From: Cephalothrix simula
Lineage: Eukaryota; Nemertea; Palaeonemertea; Archinemertea; Cephalotrichidae
NCBI GenBank assembly: GCA_035591015.1
Contig: JAXIUW010004453.1
Coordinates: 1-16,347 of the forward strand
Length of the DNA: 16,347 nucleotides
Direction of reading: 5' to 3'
Part shown: positions 1 through 7,350 of the stretch, in pieces
How positions within the stretch are numbered: the stretch's first letter is position 1
How the letters are laid out: each line of letters opens with the position of its first letter
Program-made: the position numbers and the translations under genes
Notes under the pieces: generated by a model
What the model saw: the letters and a program-made list of their open reading frames with translations, nothing else
The model's database searches: none
Told to the model about the DNA's origin: nothing

Positions 1-157
1 AATGCGGAATATAATGCTTAGAATAAACAAATACCGCCTTAAAACGCTTGGGGAAAAAGTGAAATGGTTGAGGAAAAAATCGTAATTTGAGCCAAAAACC
101 ACCCCACCCCCACCACCATATGTGTGTGTGTGTCAATTTTTTCATGATCTCCCTCCC
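1..157. mobile_element. Partial repeat element, right-hand part of a foldback family
   Basis: The first 31 bases match 10827-10857 closely, sharing the motif TAATGCTTAGAATAAACAAA. Downstream, a C-rich block, a TG-rich block and a TGTCAATTTTTTCATG-type end occur in the same order as at 10900-10982. The window therefore seems to open inside a copy of the element described at 10485-10982, with the rest cut off by the window edge. A short (TG)n run lies at 121-133. No coding potential is seen. Confidence 0.5.
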
Positions 158-772
158 TGTACTGGGCTGGAAATGGTGTATTCCCCTTCTCTGTAAATGG
201 GGCGATGTCATTATTTTACTTATTTTATTTTGATTTATGATTCCTCTGATGGGATCAGGAGGTCGCATGTACCGAGTGCGTAACAAGGATTGGGAGCCGG
301 CACATGTCATGGAAATCCATGATTAACCCACTCATCATCTCCCATATGAACTCAGAAGAATCATGCCTGGGTCAACCTTACTCCAAAAATATATGTCGTT
401 ATTTTCATTCAATTTCTGGTTTAAGTTTAATTTAGATAATGAATTAGTAATTGTTTAATTTCAAAACTGAAATTATTAATATATTGTTGGCTTTATTTAT
501 AGAATAGTTGCCCTTATCTCTATGTATCATTTCTATTTTATAACGGGTGTAATATGTAGTTTCATGTTTGATTAGTTCGTAATTTTGATAATAGGGGTCA
601 ACAGTTAGAAAAGTTTATTTTCCTGCATAACTAAAATCTTAACACCATTTGCGATCGATTTCATGTAATGTTTACGTTTCATGTATATGATCCTGGTCGG
701 AGTGCAATATAAAGTTGTTATTGTACGAAAATTGATCGTATACATTTTTTATTAAGTTTCACTATTTTTCAG
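158..772. other. Upstream or intronic sequence before the first visible SPRYD3 exon
   Basis: No exon encoding the missing SPRYD3 N-terminus could be recognised here. The stretch ends in a good 3' splice site: a T-rich tract followed by AG at 771-772. A more GC-rich island at 237-326 contains a 29-codon open frame with no resemblance to SPRYD3. The rest is AT-rich and unremarkable. If the gene's first coding exon lies outside the window, this stretch is intron. Confidence 0.5.
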
Positions 773-888
773 TTACTGTGATAATGAAGAAGGACGTGTA
801 GGAGTTTATATAGGTGCTCTTCCGTTTACACCCGAAAATAATTACTTTGAAATAGAAATTCTAGACAGAGGCTTATTTGGTACTATTG
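773..888 (+). CDS. SPRYD3: SPRYD3-like exon (first visible), start of SPRY domain 1
   Basis: The acceptor is TTTTTCAG at 765-772 and the donor is GTAGGT from 889. The first base completes a codon begun in an unseen upstream exon. The exon encodes the strand region around NNYFEIEILDRG. A second GT at 893 (AG|GTAGTT) could be read as a donor, but only 889 gives the family-typical reading GTIAIG across the junction with the next exon. Confidence 0.9.
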
Positions 889-3800
889 GTAGGTAGTTTA
901 GTTTCAGTACGATTCTTGTAGCTCGTAAAGAACGCAATAATTTAAATTTCAATCTTTAGTAATTCATTTCATTTCTGGCCAATTCTGTTAGCTGATAAAG
1001 AAACTGAAAAAATACATTTTTATTTCAATTCACAGCTATTGGTGCAGTACCTGCTCTTTACCCTCTAGACCGACAACCGGGCTGGAACGCAGAATCTGTA
1101 GCCTACCATTCCGATGACGGAAAGTAAGAATTTATTTTCTTGGTCTATATTTTTTCATTGTGTTGGAATATGCCCAGTGGCGGTACGATAGGGTGCTGGG
1201 TTACCGTAGTGGTAAGGGCCTCAGGCCCTGGGAGGCCTCCAAAAAAAATTGAAACAAATTTTTTTAGTGTATTTTTGAGAGCCATTAAAACCAAAAGAAG
1301 CCCTCTGCAACCATCGATGGGCCTCAAGCTGAGACCCTGTCAATGTTAACTTTAAGGTTATCTACAATGCTGTATTTTATAATTATTTTAAGTTTGTCAT
1401 AGTTTACTAATACTTCGTAATTCGTTGTGAACTGAAGATTTTTATGTGTGTACAAGTAGTACAATGCTGTATTTTAAGTTTGACAATAGTTTACTTCGTA
1501 ATTCGTTGTCTATAACTAAAAATTTTATTTTTGAATAAATTTTGATAATATTATCTTTTTTGGATTACGGGGTTCGCCGCCCGAATTTTTCAGAAAAAGA
1601 AATAAATAAATTTTTATTTTTTTCCCCGCTCGCCGCTCAAAATATTTTAAAAAACTAAAAAAAACAAACTGATATAAAAAAATTGATAAAAAATTTAGAT
1701 TTTTTTTCAACCCGCCGTTCCAGTTTAAAAACCAAACTTAGATATAAGAAGAAAAAAAAATTTTTTCCAGCTCGCCGCCCAAATGTCCCGTAATCCAACT
1801 AATTAAAAAATGCCTTAGCCAATTTTATCCCTTTCAAGCGACCGGGAATCGTGAATTTAACACCTTTTAGCTCGGCTTTTGATTTATCTCTGTAAGAATG
1901 TAACATTTGATAACGTAATGATTTTCTGTGTTTTAGGTTATTTAAATCCAGCGGAATAGGTAGGCCTTTTGGACCAAGGTGCTATACTGGAGACAGAATA
2001 GGTTGCGGTATAAAATTTGACCAAGCTTTTGAAAATGATGATGGCAAAAAGCGTACTATGATACCGGTCTTCTTTACTAAAAATGGCAAAGAGGTGAGGT
2101 TCAAATAAAATTGTATCAGAGTATATCACAAGAATAATATGCAAACCCGTGTGATGGGGCGCTCTTAATTTTTTTGAAAAAAGGATTTAAAATGGACGAG
2201 TTGTTGTCTTGAGTTAAATTAATGTATATCTTTTAAACAAGGATGTTCACAGTTTTTTCAAAATTAACCGTTTTGTGTCCTTTAAATAAAAAAACTAAGA
2301 TCATTTACCTATATGCATTGTACTGTCTATCCAAAACATACTTTGAAAGCCCAAATCACAAGGTTTATAGCATTTTAGTGAATTTTTTGAACTGTCATGT
2401 CATAACTTACTATCATGCATAACAATTTGAATTGCAATAAGATCCATTCTCTGATTGGTTCATGAAGTAATAGTCATTGACTTTGGGCCGTGAACAAGAA
2501 AGCACGTGGAAAAATACAACGCACGAATTCGTATACCTTAAACAGCCGTGACTTCTTTAAGCTGGGCAATTCTACCATATTCGCCATTCTTTATTTATTT
2601 ATTTCTCCCTTTTCAGTTAGGAACAGTGTTAATTCCATACCCTTTAAAAGGTTTACACCCATCTGTTGGGATGCATTCAGAAGGTGAAGAAGTACAACTA
2701 TTTATGGATGCCAAGTGGCATCAACAAGATATAATTTTAATGTCAATTGATAGCATGGAAGAAGATTTTGCTAGACTCCATGACATACGAGTAAACGGTT
2801 CGGTAAGTTGAATGATTTAAACAATAATATGTTGACATATGATGTAATAGGCTTGTTGACAGACAGTTATATTGACATTTTAAAATGACGAAACTTCGTT
2901 ATGTCGAAGTATCGACGTTTTTGACATTGCCATGTCGACGTAAAGACATATTTTAACCGTCCGTATCGAATGGCGATCTGAGTTTTTTTCTTGATTTACA
3001 CAATGAACTTCCATATTGGAATGTCGAAATTTTGGGAAATTGTTGTACAGAATTTCGACAAAATTTTGACAGGTCTAATTCTAGACACACCAAATATACT
3101 GACTGGTCGACATTGTACATCATTATCTCTACGTTTCATGCAGTTATTTTCGGAGGCGCGATACATTGTACGAAATAACTTTTATCTATTTTATGAAACA
3201 ATATAACATACTAGTAAATCATAACATATATCATCATATGTCATCAAATTTTTGTCGCTAAAAATATTTGTCGCGATGACTGGAGATTTCTTAAAATGTC
3301 AGAAAACGGTCATGGCAATGTCAGGGGATTTTATTTCTTAGTTTCTGAGGTCACATTTATTGCCATAGTTGACATGTTGACATTTGACACCTTGACTTTT
3401 CTTATTAATACGTCAAAATGTTGACAATCTTACTAATCTAAAATTCCACGTATCACTATTAATTTTTTCAGTTACTCGAATACACTGGCAGAGGAAAAAG
3501 TATTATTGATGTCGGGTTAGCCCAGGCCCGACATCCACTGGATACAAGAAACCATTATTTTGAAATCGAATTAGTAGACCCCGGTGAAAATTGTTATATC
3601 GCAATCGGCCTCGCTTGCAGAGTAAGTACCCCCCCCCCATCCAATTCATAATTTGAATAGAAATTTTATGTTCCGGTGTGGCGCAGTGATCATTATCCGA
3701 AGGGATTTTTGTCCTATTTGTATAACATCTTACCAAAGACTAATTAATACAAGAGGAATCTAACACTGATTTATCTTACTAGCAGTAACATCGTTCGTTA

Positions 3801-6408
3801 AAGATCGGTAAAATTTCAATCATTATTAGCCTTGTAACCTCTCGCGTCGTATGTATCGTAAGTATATGGACTTACAGCGATAGATTTTCGGCTATTTCCG
3901 ACCTTAATTTTACTACGACTCGGATAAATCAATGATATATGAGAGGCGGAAAAAAAGAGTCATTTTGAAATCAAGATCTTTTATAGAAAGAAACGGCAGA
4001 TGTTTGTTGGGTATGTATGGAAAGATGAGATTTCAAACTATGAGAATCAGAGAACAGAAACCCATTCACTTCACTAATAGTGACTGAAATTGTAGTTTGA
4101 AAATTGAGTTTTTCCCTGTACGAACTGCGTTAGATAATTTTTCAATTGGCCTTGAGCTTCTTTCGTCCACAAATACAAAGTATACAGCCAGGAAAGACAT
4201 CCCTGGCATACCGATGTAGTGTGTACGGCCTGCCTAAGTAAATCATTCCGCGGCACAGGACCTCAGGGCGTGTCCGCTCTAGAGGAAGAGCCTGACATGC
4301 GCCAGTAACGTCGTTTAATCACCGGAACACACACGCCAAGCCCCCAACTAAGGGCACTGGTCCGCCGAAATATGACGTGACTACTAAGGCTCGAACCCAG
4401 AACCTTTTGGATCTTGGGTCCGCTCTCTTACCCATTGAGCTATCGCGGCGGATATTATGTATGCAGTTTTTAATAAGGTGTTTTTATTGCAGGATTATCC
4501 AAAGCATCGGCATCCTGGTTGGAATAAAGGTTCAATTGCTTACCATGCTGATGATGGAAAAATATTTATTGGGAGCGGAATTGGGGATCCGTTTGGACCC
4601 AAGTGTCAAAAAGGTAAGGCGATCGAGCGCGCTGGTGTCGTATTTACATTATTTTTGTGTTCTAAAGTGTCGTAAAAATATGTATAGCACTCTCTCCAGA
4701 TATCGGATGTTGCAGATCGTGCTATACACTTTATATATGACTGGTAACGTGCCATAAAAGGTATATTGCACTCGTTGCTTATATTCAACTCGTCCTGCGG
4801 ACTCGTTGAATATAAGCAACTCGTGCAATAAACCTTTTTCATGGCACTTTCACCCGTCAAATATACCGTATGTATTTTACTTGCGTCGAGTTGAGAGCTT
4901 TATGCATATCGCGTATCCAATTGCTAGAGAATCTGGCATATCCGCAAATTACATAGAATGTGTGTGAATATGCAAATTGTATATAGGCCTAAATGTATAT
5001 CTGTAAGTTGAGTAGCCGTGCAGGTTAAACCCTGAACAGAAACTATTTTTGGAACTTTGTCCTTCAAAAGTCAAGATTTGTATCAAAATTTTTCAAAGTC
5101 ATCTGCATGTATTCCTAGTTCCTGGTTTCTTTGAAAAAATATGTTTAGTACATTATTTCACCAGGATGACTTTGAAAACATAGGTAATTTTAGAATTGTG
5201 ATGGACATAAATTTCCATCAATTGTGAGTCGTATTTCATGATTATTGATCACAATTGATGGAGATGAATGTTCTTCACAATTCTAAATTACCCATGTTTT
5301 CAAAGTCATCCTGTTGAAATAATGTTCTACACATATTCTTTCAAGGAAACCAGCATATTATCAACTAGAACTAGATAAATAATAAATACATGCAGCTGAC
5401 TTTGAAAATTTTTGATCCAAACCTTGACTTTTAAGAAGGACAAAGTTCCAAGAACAGTTGGTAGGACAATAAAAGCCGGTAGCTAGTGTCCCCTTAAAGT
5501 CTGTATTAAAAGGGGACGCTAAAGACCACGTACAATGAACGCATTCACATTGATATCTGACGTCCTACGTACGTACGTTTCTCGTTTAATATCGAAAGTA
5601 AAAACTCCCTACTTTTCAGGGGACACAATGGGTTGTGGCATTTTATTCCCACGTGATTACAATAGTGAAGTTGATTCCGGAGGCTCACAGGAAAATTCTC
5701 CGGATGAACCGGATGACCCTGTTGATTATCTATTCGAACTAAACGAATATGAGTCCGAATCAGAAGATGAAGAATGGTGGCAGCGACCTTATGCAGAAAA
5801 CGGGACGAAGGTGCAAGTAAGTGACCGATTGACCTTTGACCGCACAACCACAGGTCACCTTGTATTCTTTTAATACATTTATTAGCATATCTTATGCTAA
5901 TTAAGGGCCAAATGCTGATAAAGAAAATCAGTCAAAATAACTAATATGTGTCTATTTTTACTGCAGTTCAGTGAAAATAGCTATATGTCTGATTTCATTG
6001 CATTTCGGTGCAAATAATTCTAATACATGTACGTCTATTTACTTTTAAACGGTAATCTATACAATGTATGTTTTTTCTCAACCAGAAATGTGTCTATTTA
6101 ACTGCGTTTCAGTGAAAATAGTTCTTATATGTCTATTTTCACTGCACTTCAGTGAAAATAATTTTCATTTGTCTTTTCCATTTTAAAGTTAATTTTTACA
6201 CGAAAATGATTATTTACACTGCATCTTAGTGAAAAAACTCTTACGTAAATTAACTTTTTTTCTCTTTTTTAAGGTATTCTTTACACGAAATGGTCAGACA
6301 GTTGGTCACCGAGAAATTCGGATACCTAAAGGGGGCTTCTATCCAACTATTGGTATGCTTAGCAGTGATGAAAAGGTCAAGGTCGATCTACGACCTTTAA
6401 CAGGCTAA
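773..6408 (+). CDS. SPRYD3: SPRY domain-containing protein 3-like, eight exons, 5' partial
   Basis: Eight exons at 773-888, 1036-1123, 1937-2093, 2617-2802, 3472-3621, 4493-4613, 5620-5816 and 6274-6408 join with compatible phases into 382 residues plus stop. All junctions are GT-AG. Numbering from the first complete codon, a first SPRY domain spans about residues 18-145 and a second about 209-375. Both carry the signature PGW-x3-S-[VI]-AYH-x-DDGK and a GIG-x-PFGP-x-C block. A 62-residue linker region contains the motif LLEYTGRGKSI, diagnostic of SPRYD3. An acidic low-complexity insert (about 284-330) interrupts the second domain, as a poly-Glu stretch does in the vertebrate protein. SPRY domains are protein-interaction modules; no biochemical activity for SPRYD3 is known to me. 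Roughly 58 N-terminal residues are missing compared with the ~440-residue vertebrate protein. The orthology call is strong from sequence recognition; exon edges were read by eye. Confidence 0.93.
1036..1123 (+). CDS. SPRYD3: SPRYD3-like exon, SPRY domain 1 core
   Basis: The acceptor AG is at 1034-1035 and the donor is GTAAGA from 1124. The exon encodes the PGWNAESVAYHSDDGK signature of SPRY domain 1 and ends two bases into the lysine codon. The equivalent lysine of domain 2 is not interrupted by an intron. Confidence 0.92.
1124..1550. repeat. Intron segment with a small tandem duplication
   Basis: Bases 1364-1434 and 1461-1520 are imperfect copies of each other. Both contain ACAATGCTGTATTTTA, then AAGTTTG, AGTTTACT and ACTTCGTAATTCGTTGT in order. 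A GC-richer patch at 1170-1345 looks like a repeat fragment but was not recognised. No exon is supported. Confidence 0.45.
1557..1796. mobile_element. Short MITE-like element with TTGGATTACGGG ends
   Basis: TTTGGATTACGGGG near 1559 and its reverse complement CCCGTAATCCAA near 1787-1798 form terminal inverted repeats. The GGCGGCGA-type block next to each end is also inverted. Two further internal copies (GCTCGCCGCTC near 1627 and ACCCGCCGTTCC near 1711) are spaced at roughly 80 bases with A/T-rich spacers, so the element looks like a small array of CGCCG-containing units. No protein is encoded. It lies in the third intron from the 3' perspective of SPRY domain 1. Confidence 0.55.
1937..2093 (+). 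CDS. SPRYD3: SPRYD3-like exon, SPRY domain 1
   Basis: The acceptor is TTTTAG ending at 1936 and the donor is GTGAGG from 2094. It encodes the glycine-rich block GIGRPFGPRC, the GDRIGCGI strand and the VFFTKNGKE strand. Its sister exons in domain 2 carry GIGDPFGPKC, GDTMGCGI and VFFTRNGQT. Confidence 0.92.
2094..2616. other. SPRYD3-like intron, no recognisable element
   Basis: AT-rich sequence between two well-supported splice sites. No long inverted repeat, tandem array or coding signature was found on either strand. Confidence 0.6.
2617..2802 (+). CDS. SPRYD3: SPRYD3-like exon, end of SPRY domain 1 and inter-domain linker
   Basis: A pyrimidine-rich tract and CAG at 2614-2616 precede the exon, and GTAAGT follows from 2803. 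It is 62 codons in phase 0 at both ends. It covers the closing strands (GLHPSVGMHSEGEEVQL) and the linker with EEDFARLHDIRVNGS, which resembles the vertebrate linker. Confidence 0.92.
2832..3427. repeat. Intronic TTGACA-rich, partly inverted repeat region
   Basis: TTGACA or its complement TGTCAA, and TGTCGA variants, recur many times. They are mainly TTGACA-type on the left (GTTGACATATG, TTGTTGACAG, TTGACATTTT) and again near the right end (GTTGACATGTTGACATTTGACACC). GACATTGCCATG at about 2921 has an exact inverted partner, CATGGCAATGTC, at about 3311. This suggests a decayed foldback element filling most of the intron. No coding potential. Confidence 0.35.
3472..3621 (+). CDS. SPRYD3: SPRYD3-like exon, start of SPRY domain 2
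   Basis: The acceptor TTTTTTCAG ends at 3471 and the donor is GTAAGT from 3622. The exon is 50 codons in phase 0. It holds the most conserved stretch of the gene (GRGKSIIDVGLAQARHPLDT) and the opening strand NHYFEIELVD. A C9 run follows just inside the intron. Confidence 0.94.
3673..3731 (+). mobile_element. Terminal fragment of the CCGGTGTGGC repeat family
   Basis: This stretch matches, in opposite orientation, the right arm of the element at 9339-9657. Shared parts are CCGGTGTGGC, GATCATT, AGGGATTTTTGTCCT and a TTTGT-x-TAACAT end. A second family motif, CTTCTTTCGTC with TACAAAGTATACAG, occurs at 4150-4190, so one diverged copy may span 3673 to about 4250. Confidence 0.5.
3732..4148. other. 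SPRYD3-like intron sequence, possibly the interior of a diverged repeat
   Basis: The sequence is mixed in composition and has no recognisable exon on either strand. It lies between two pieces that both match the CCGGTGTGGC family, so it may be part of a longer repeat copy. Confidence 0.35.
4149..4360 (-). mobile_element. Probable body of a tRNA-derived SINE
   Basis: Read on the minus strand this follows directly from the tRNA-like head at 4362-4451. It contains a GC-rich central part (4255-4360) and then CTGTATACTTTGTA with GACGAAAGAAG, a motif pair also found at 9410-9555 and partly at 12790-12820. A head, a unique body and a recurring 3' motif fit a SINE, but no clear A-rich or simple-repeat tail or target-site duplication was identified. 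Confidence 0.4.
4362..4451 (-). mobile_element. tRNA-like SINE head or tRNA pseudogene
   Basis: On the minus strand the sequence has an A-box-like TAGCTCAATGGG and a B-box-like GGTTCGAGCC at normal relative positions. The T arm folds as CTGGG / TTCGAGC loop / CTTAG with two G-T pairs. The outer hexamers CCGCCG and CGGCGG can pair, but the 3' side is stretched by about 15 bases relative to a true acceptor stem. A functional tRNA gene is therefore unlikely and a pol III-type SINE promoter is the better reading. Confidence 0.5.
4493..4613 (+). CDS. SPRYD3: SPRYD3-like exon, SPRY domain 2 core
   Basis: The acceptor is TTTTTATTGCAG ending at 4492 and the donor is GTAAGG from 4614. It encodes HPGWNKGSIAYHADDGKIF and GIGDPFGPKC without interruption. 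A tRNA-like repeat ends only about 40 bases upstream of the acceptor. Confidence 0.94.
4682..4727. repeat. Short inverted repeat (GTATAGCAC)
   Basis: GTATAGCAC at 4682-4690 and GTGCTATAC at 4719-4727 form a perfect 9-bp stem around a 28-base loop. It lies in the SPRYD3-like intron just before a much longer hairpin. Confidence 0.5.
4749..4847. repeat. Long hairpin with nearly perfect ~40-bp arms
   Basis: GTGCCAT at the left end pairs with ATGGCAC at the right end. The inner arms GTTGCTTATATTCAAC and GTTGAATATAAGCAAC are exact reverse complements. The apex TCGTCCTGCGGACTC contains its own GTCC/GGAC pairing. The high arm identity suggests a recent insertion or active maintenance. The size fits a very small MITE. 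Confidence 0.75.
5041..5459. mobile_element. Foldback (MITE-like) element in a SPRYD3-like intron
   Basis: Two arms of roughly 190 bases are inverted copies of each other. Paired landmarks include TGGAACTTTGTCCTTC with GAAGGACAAAGTTCCA, AGGATGACTTTGAAAACAT with its complement, and CACAATTGATGG at the centre near 5215-5260. The arms differ by small indels. No open frame or transposase remnant is present. In the pre-mRNA this would fold into a long double-stranded stem. Confidence 0.8.
5484..5521. repeat. Short hairpin near the exon at 5620
   Basis: TAGTGTCCCCTT (5484-5495) pairs with AAGGGGACGCTA (5510-5521), twelve positions with one G-T pair and a 14-base loop. It could be the remnant ends of a small inverted-repeat element. 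No terminator function is implied in this animal gene. Confidence 0.5.
5620..5816 (+). CDS. SPRYD3: SPRYD3-like exon, SPRY domain 2 with acidic insert
   Basis: The acceptor is ACTTTTCAG ending at 5619 and the donor is GTAAGT from 5817. After GDTMGCGILFPRDY comes a variable acidic insert rich in Asp, Glu and Ser. It sits where vertebrate SPRYD3 has its poly-Glu tract, so a loop insertion at this site is an old feature. An ATG at 5535 in the preceding intron is open into this exon but lacks SPRY homology before the acceptor. Confidence 0.9.
5830..5841. promoter_or_regulatory. DR1-like nuclear receptor motif in intron
   Basis: TGACCTTTGACC, whose reverse complement is GGTCAAAGGTCA, closely matches a direct repeat of AGGTCA spaced by one base, the type bound by HNF4/RXR-class receptors. 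A further half-site, AGGTCA, is at 5852-5857. This is a sequence match only; function is unknown. Confidence 0.25.
5943..6235. repeat. Array of ~40-bp palindromic units in the last SPRYD3-like intron
   Basis: Diverged copies of a ~40-bp unit, of the form ATATGTCTATTTTCACTGCA followed by an inverted TTCAGTGAAAATAGCT, begin near 5943, 5983, 6023, 6085, 6126 and about 6200. Each unit is itself a hairpin: CTATTTTCACTG pairs with CAGTGAAAATAG around a 3-5 base loop. Related arrays lie at 7160-7320 and 8740-8815. Confidence 0.7.
6274..6408 (+). CDS. SPRYD3: SPRYD3-like last coding exon with stop
   Basis: A long T-rich tract and AAG (6271-6273) precede it. It reads VFFTRNGQTVGHRE, then GGFYPTIGMLSSDEKVKVDL, and ends with TAA at 6406-6408. 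The C-terminus lines up with the end of the vertebrate protein, so the 3' end of the coding region is complete. Confidence 0.93.
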   Translation, partial: VFFTRNGQTVGHREIRIPKGGFYPTIGMLSSDEKVKVDLRPLTG

Positions 6409-7140
6409 GTATTTTTTCCATTATCATTTTGTGTAATTCAGAGTTTAAGGTTTTATATTGTTTTTTTATCTCAAAAACATTGAATTTGATTTGTTTAACA
6501 TTAATTGATATTTGTATCTTTCTTACTTAGATTTGAAAATACATTACATTTTGACTAAACGGTCTACTCATGTATACGGTTATATATTCCTATAAGCTTT
6601 AGGATATAATATCGGTCAAGAGGGTCTAGGCCCCACTATTATTAAAACCGCGGTAAGCCTTTTAGCTCCTTTGTGACATCCTACCAATTTATCCATACAT
6701 TGTATATGTAAGTTTGATCGATCTAACTGCATGCGTAGTAATATCTATTTATTGCCGAACTTTTTAACCGTATCCTTGGGTTCAGCCAATCCATATTTGA
6801 TTTCGTTAATCCCAAAAAAACATTCGCAATTCGAAATTTTCAAAATATTATTTTAAGTTCTAAAATTTGAAAAAAAAGCCATAGCTTCTAGTATTCAATG
6901 TGATTCATGTGATATATTTTTCAATCATTTAAAATAACCATTATATGCATAACATATAATTTGTGCTTGAAATGAATGTTTAATATTGATAACCATTTTA
7001 TTAACTCAAGTTTAACCATAAAGCAACCATTATTGTATTGTTGAAGCTAAATGTATGATATATTTTAGTTTTTATACGATATTAACCGTGCTCCTAGCCA
7101 GCTATGAAATTCAACTTCAAATCCGCGTTGGCTACATAAA
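6409..7140. other. SPRYD3-like 3' untranslated and flanking sequence
   Basis: AT-rich sequence follows the stop codon. Apart from one weak poly(A) signal at 6641-6646, no gene, long repeat or RNA gene was recognised on either strand. Confidence 0.5.
6641..6646 (+). terminator. SPRYD3: Possible polyadenylation signal for the SPRYD3-like gene
   Basis: ATTAAA, the commonest variant of AATAAA, lies 233 bases after the stop codon. No canonical AATAAA was seen between 6409 and 7100. The call is weak because such hexamers are frequent in AT-rich DNA. Confidence 0.28.
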
Positions 7141-7159
7141 AATATATCAGTAAAAATAA

Positions 7160-7320
7160 CTTATATTTGTCTGATTTTACTGCAATTCAGTGCAAATTGC
7201 TCAAATACATCTATTGCCAAATTATTTCTGTGAAAATAGCTAAAATATGTCTATTTTCACTGCAATACTGTGAAAATAGCTCATATGTGTCTATTTTCTT
7301 TGCAATTTGATAAAAAAAAC
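7160..7320. repeat. Second array of the ~40-bp palindromic unit
   Basis: Four diverged units begin near 7165, 7205, 7245 and 7283, each opening with AT-x-TGTCT-like bases. The best unit (7245-7283) has GTCTATTTTCACTGCAATAC followed by TGTGAAAATAGCT. They match the intronic array at 5943-6235 and sit directly before the foldback element at 7351. Confidence 0.7.
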
Positions 7321-7350
7321 TCTACATGTAATATGTATATTTATATAAAA

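Noticed and set aside
4362-4451. Functional tRNA gene
   Set aside because: The 3' side of the acceptor stem is displaced by about 15 bases, and a SINE-like body follows it.
4377-4757. 126-codon plus-strand open frame
   Set aside because: It overlaps the SINE head and the SPRYD3 exon in another frame and shows no recognisable domain.
5535-5619. ATG at 5535 as the start of a separate acidic protein
   Set aside because: The stretch before 5620 has no homology and ends in a clean acceptor. The rest of that frame is the SPRYD3 exon followed by read-through into the intron.
5545-5847. 100-codon antisense frame
   Set aside because: It is the shadow of the exon at 5620-5816, and the sense strand has clear SPRY homology.
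5943-7320. CRISPR-like reading of the evenly spaced palindromic repeats
   Set aside because: Units are contiguous, diverged and have no unique spacers. The window is clearly animal DNA with introns and no cas genes.
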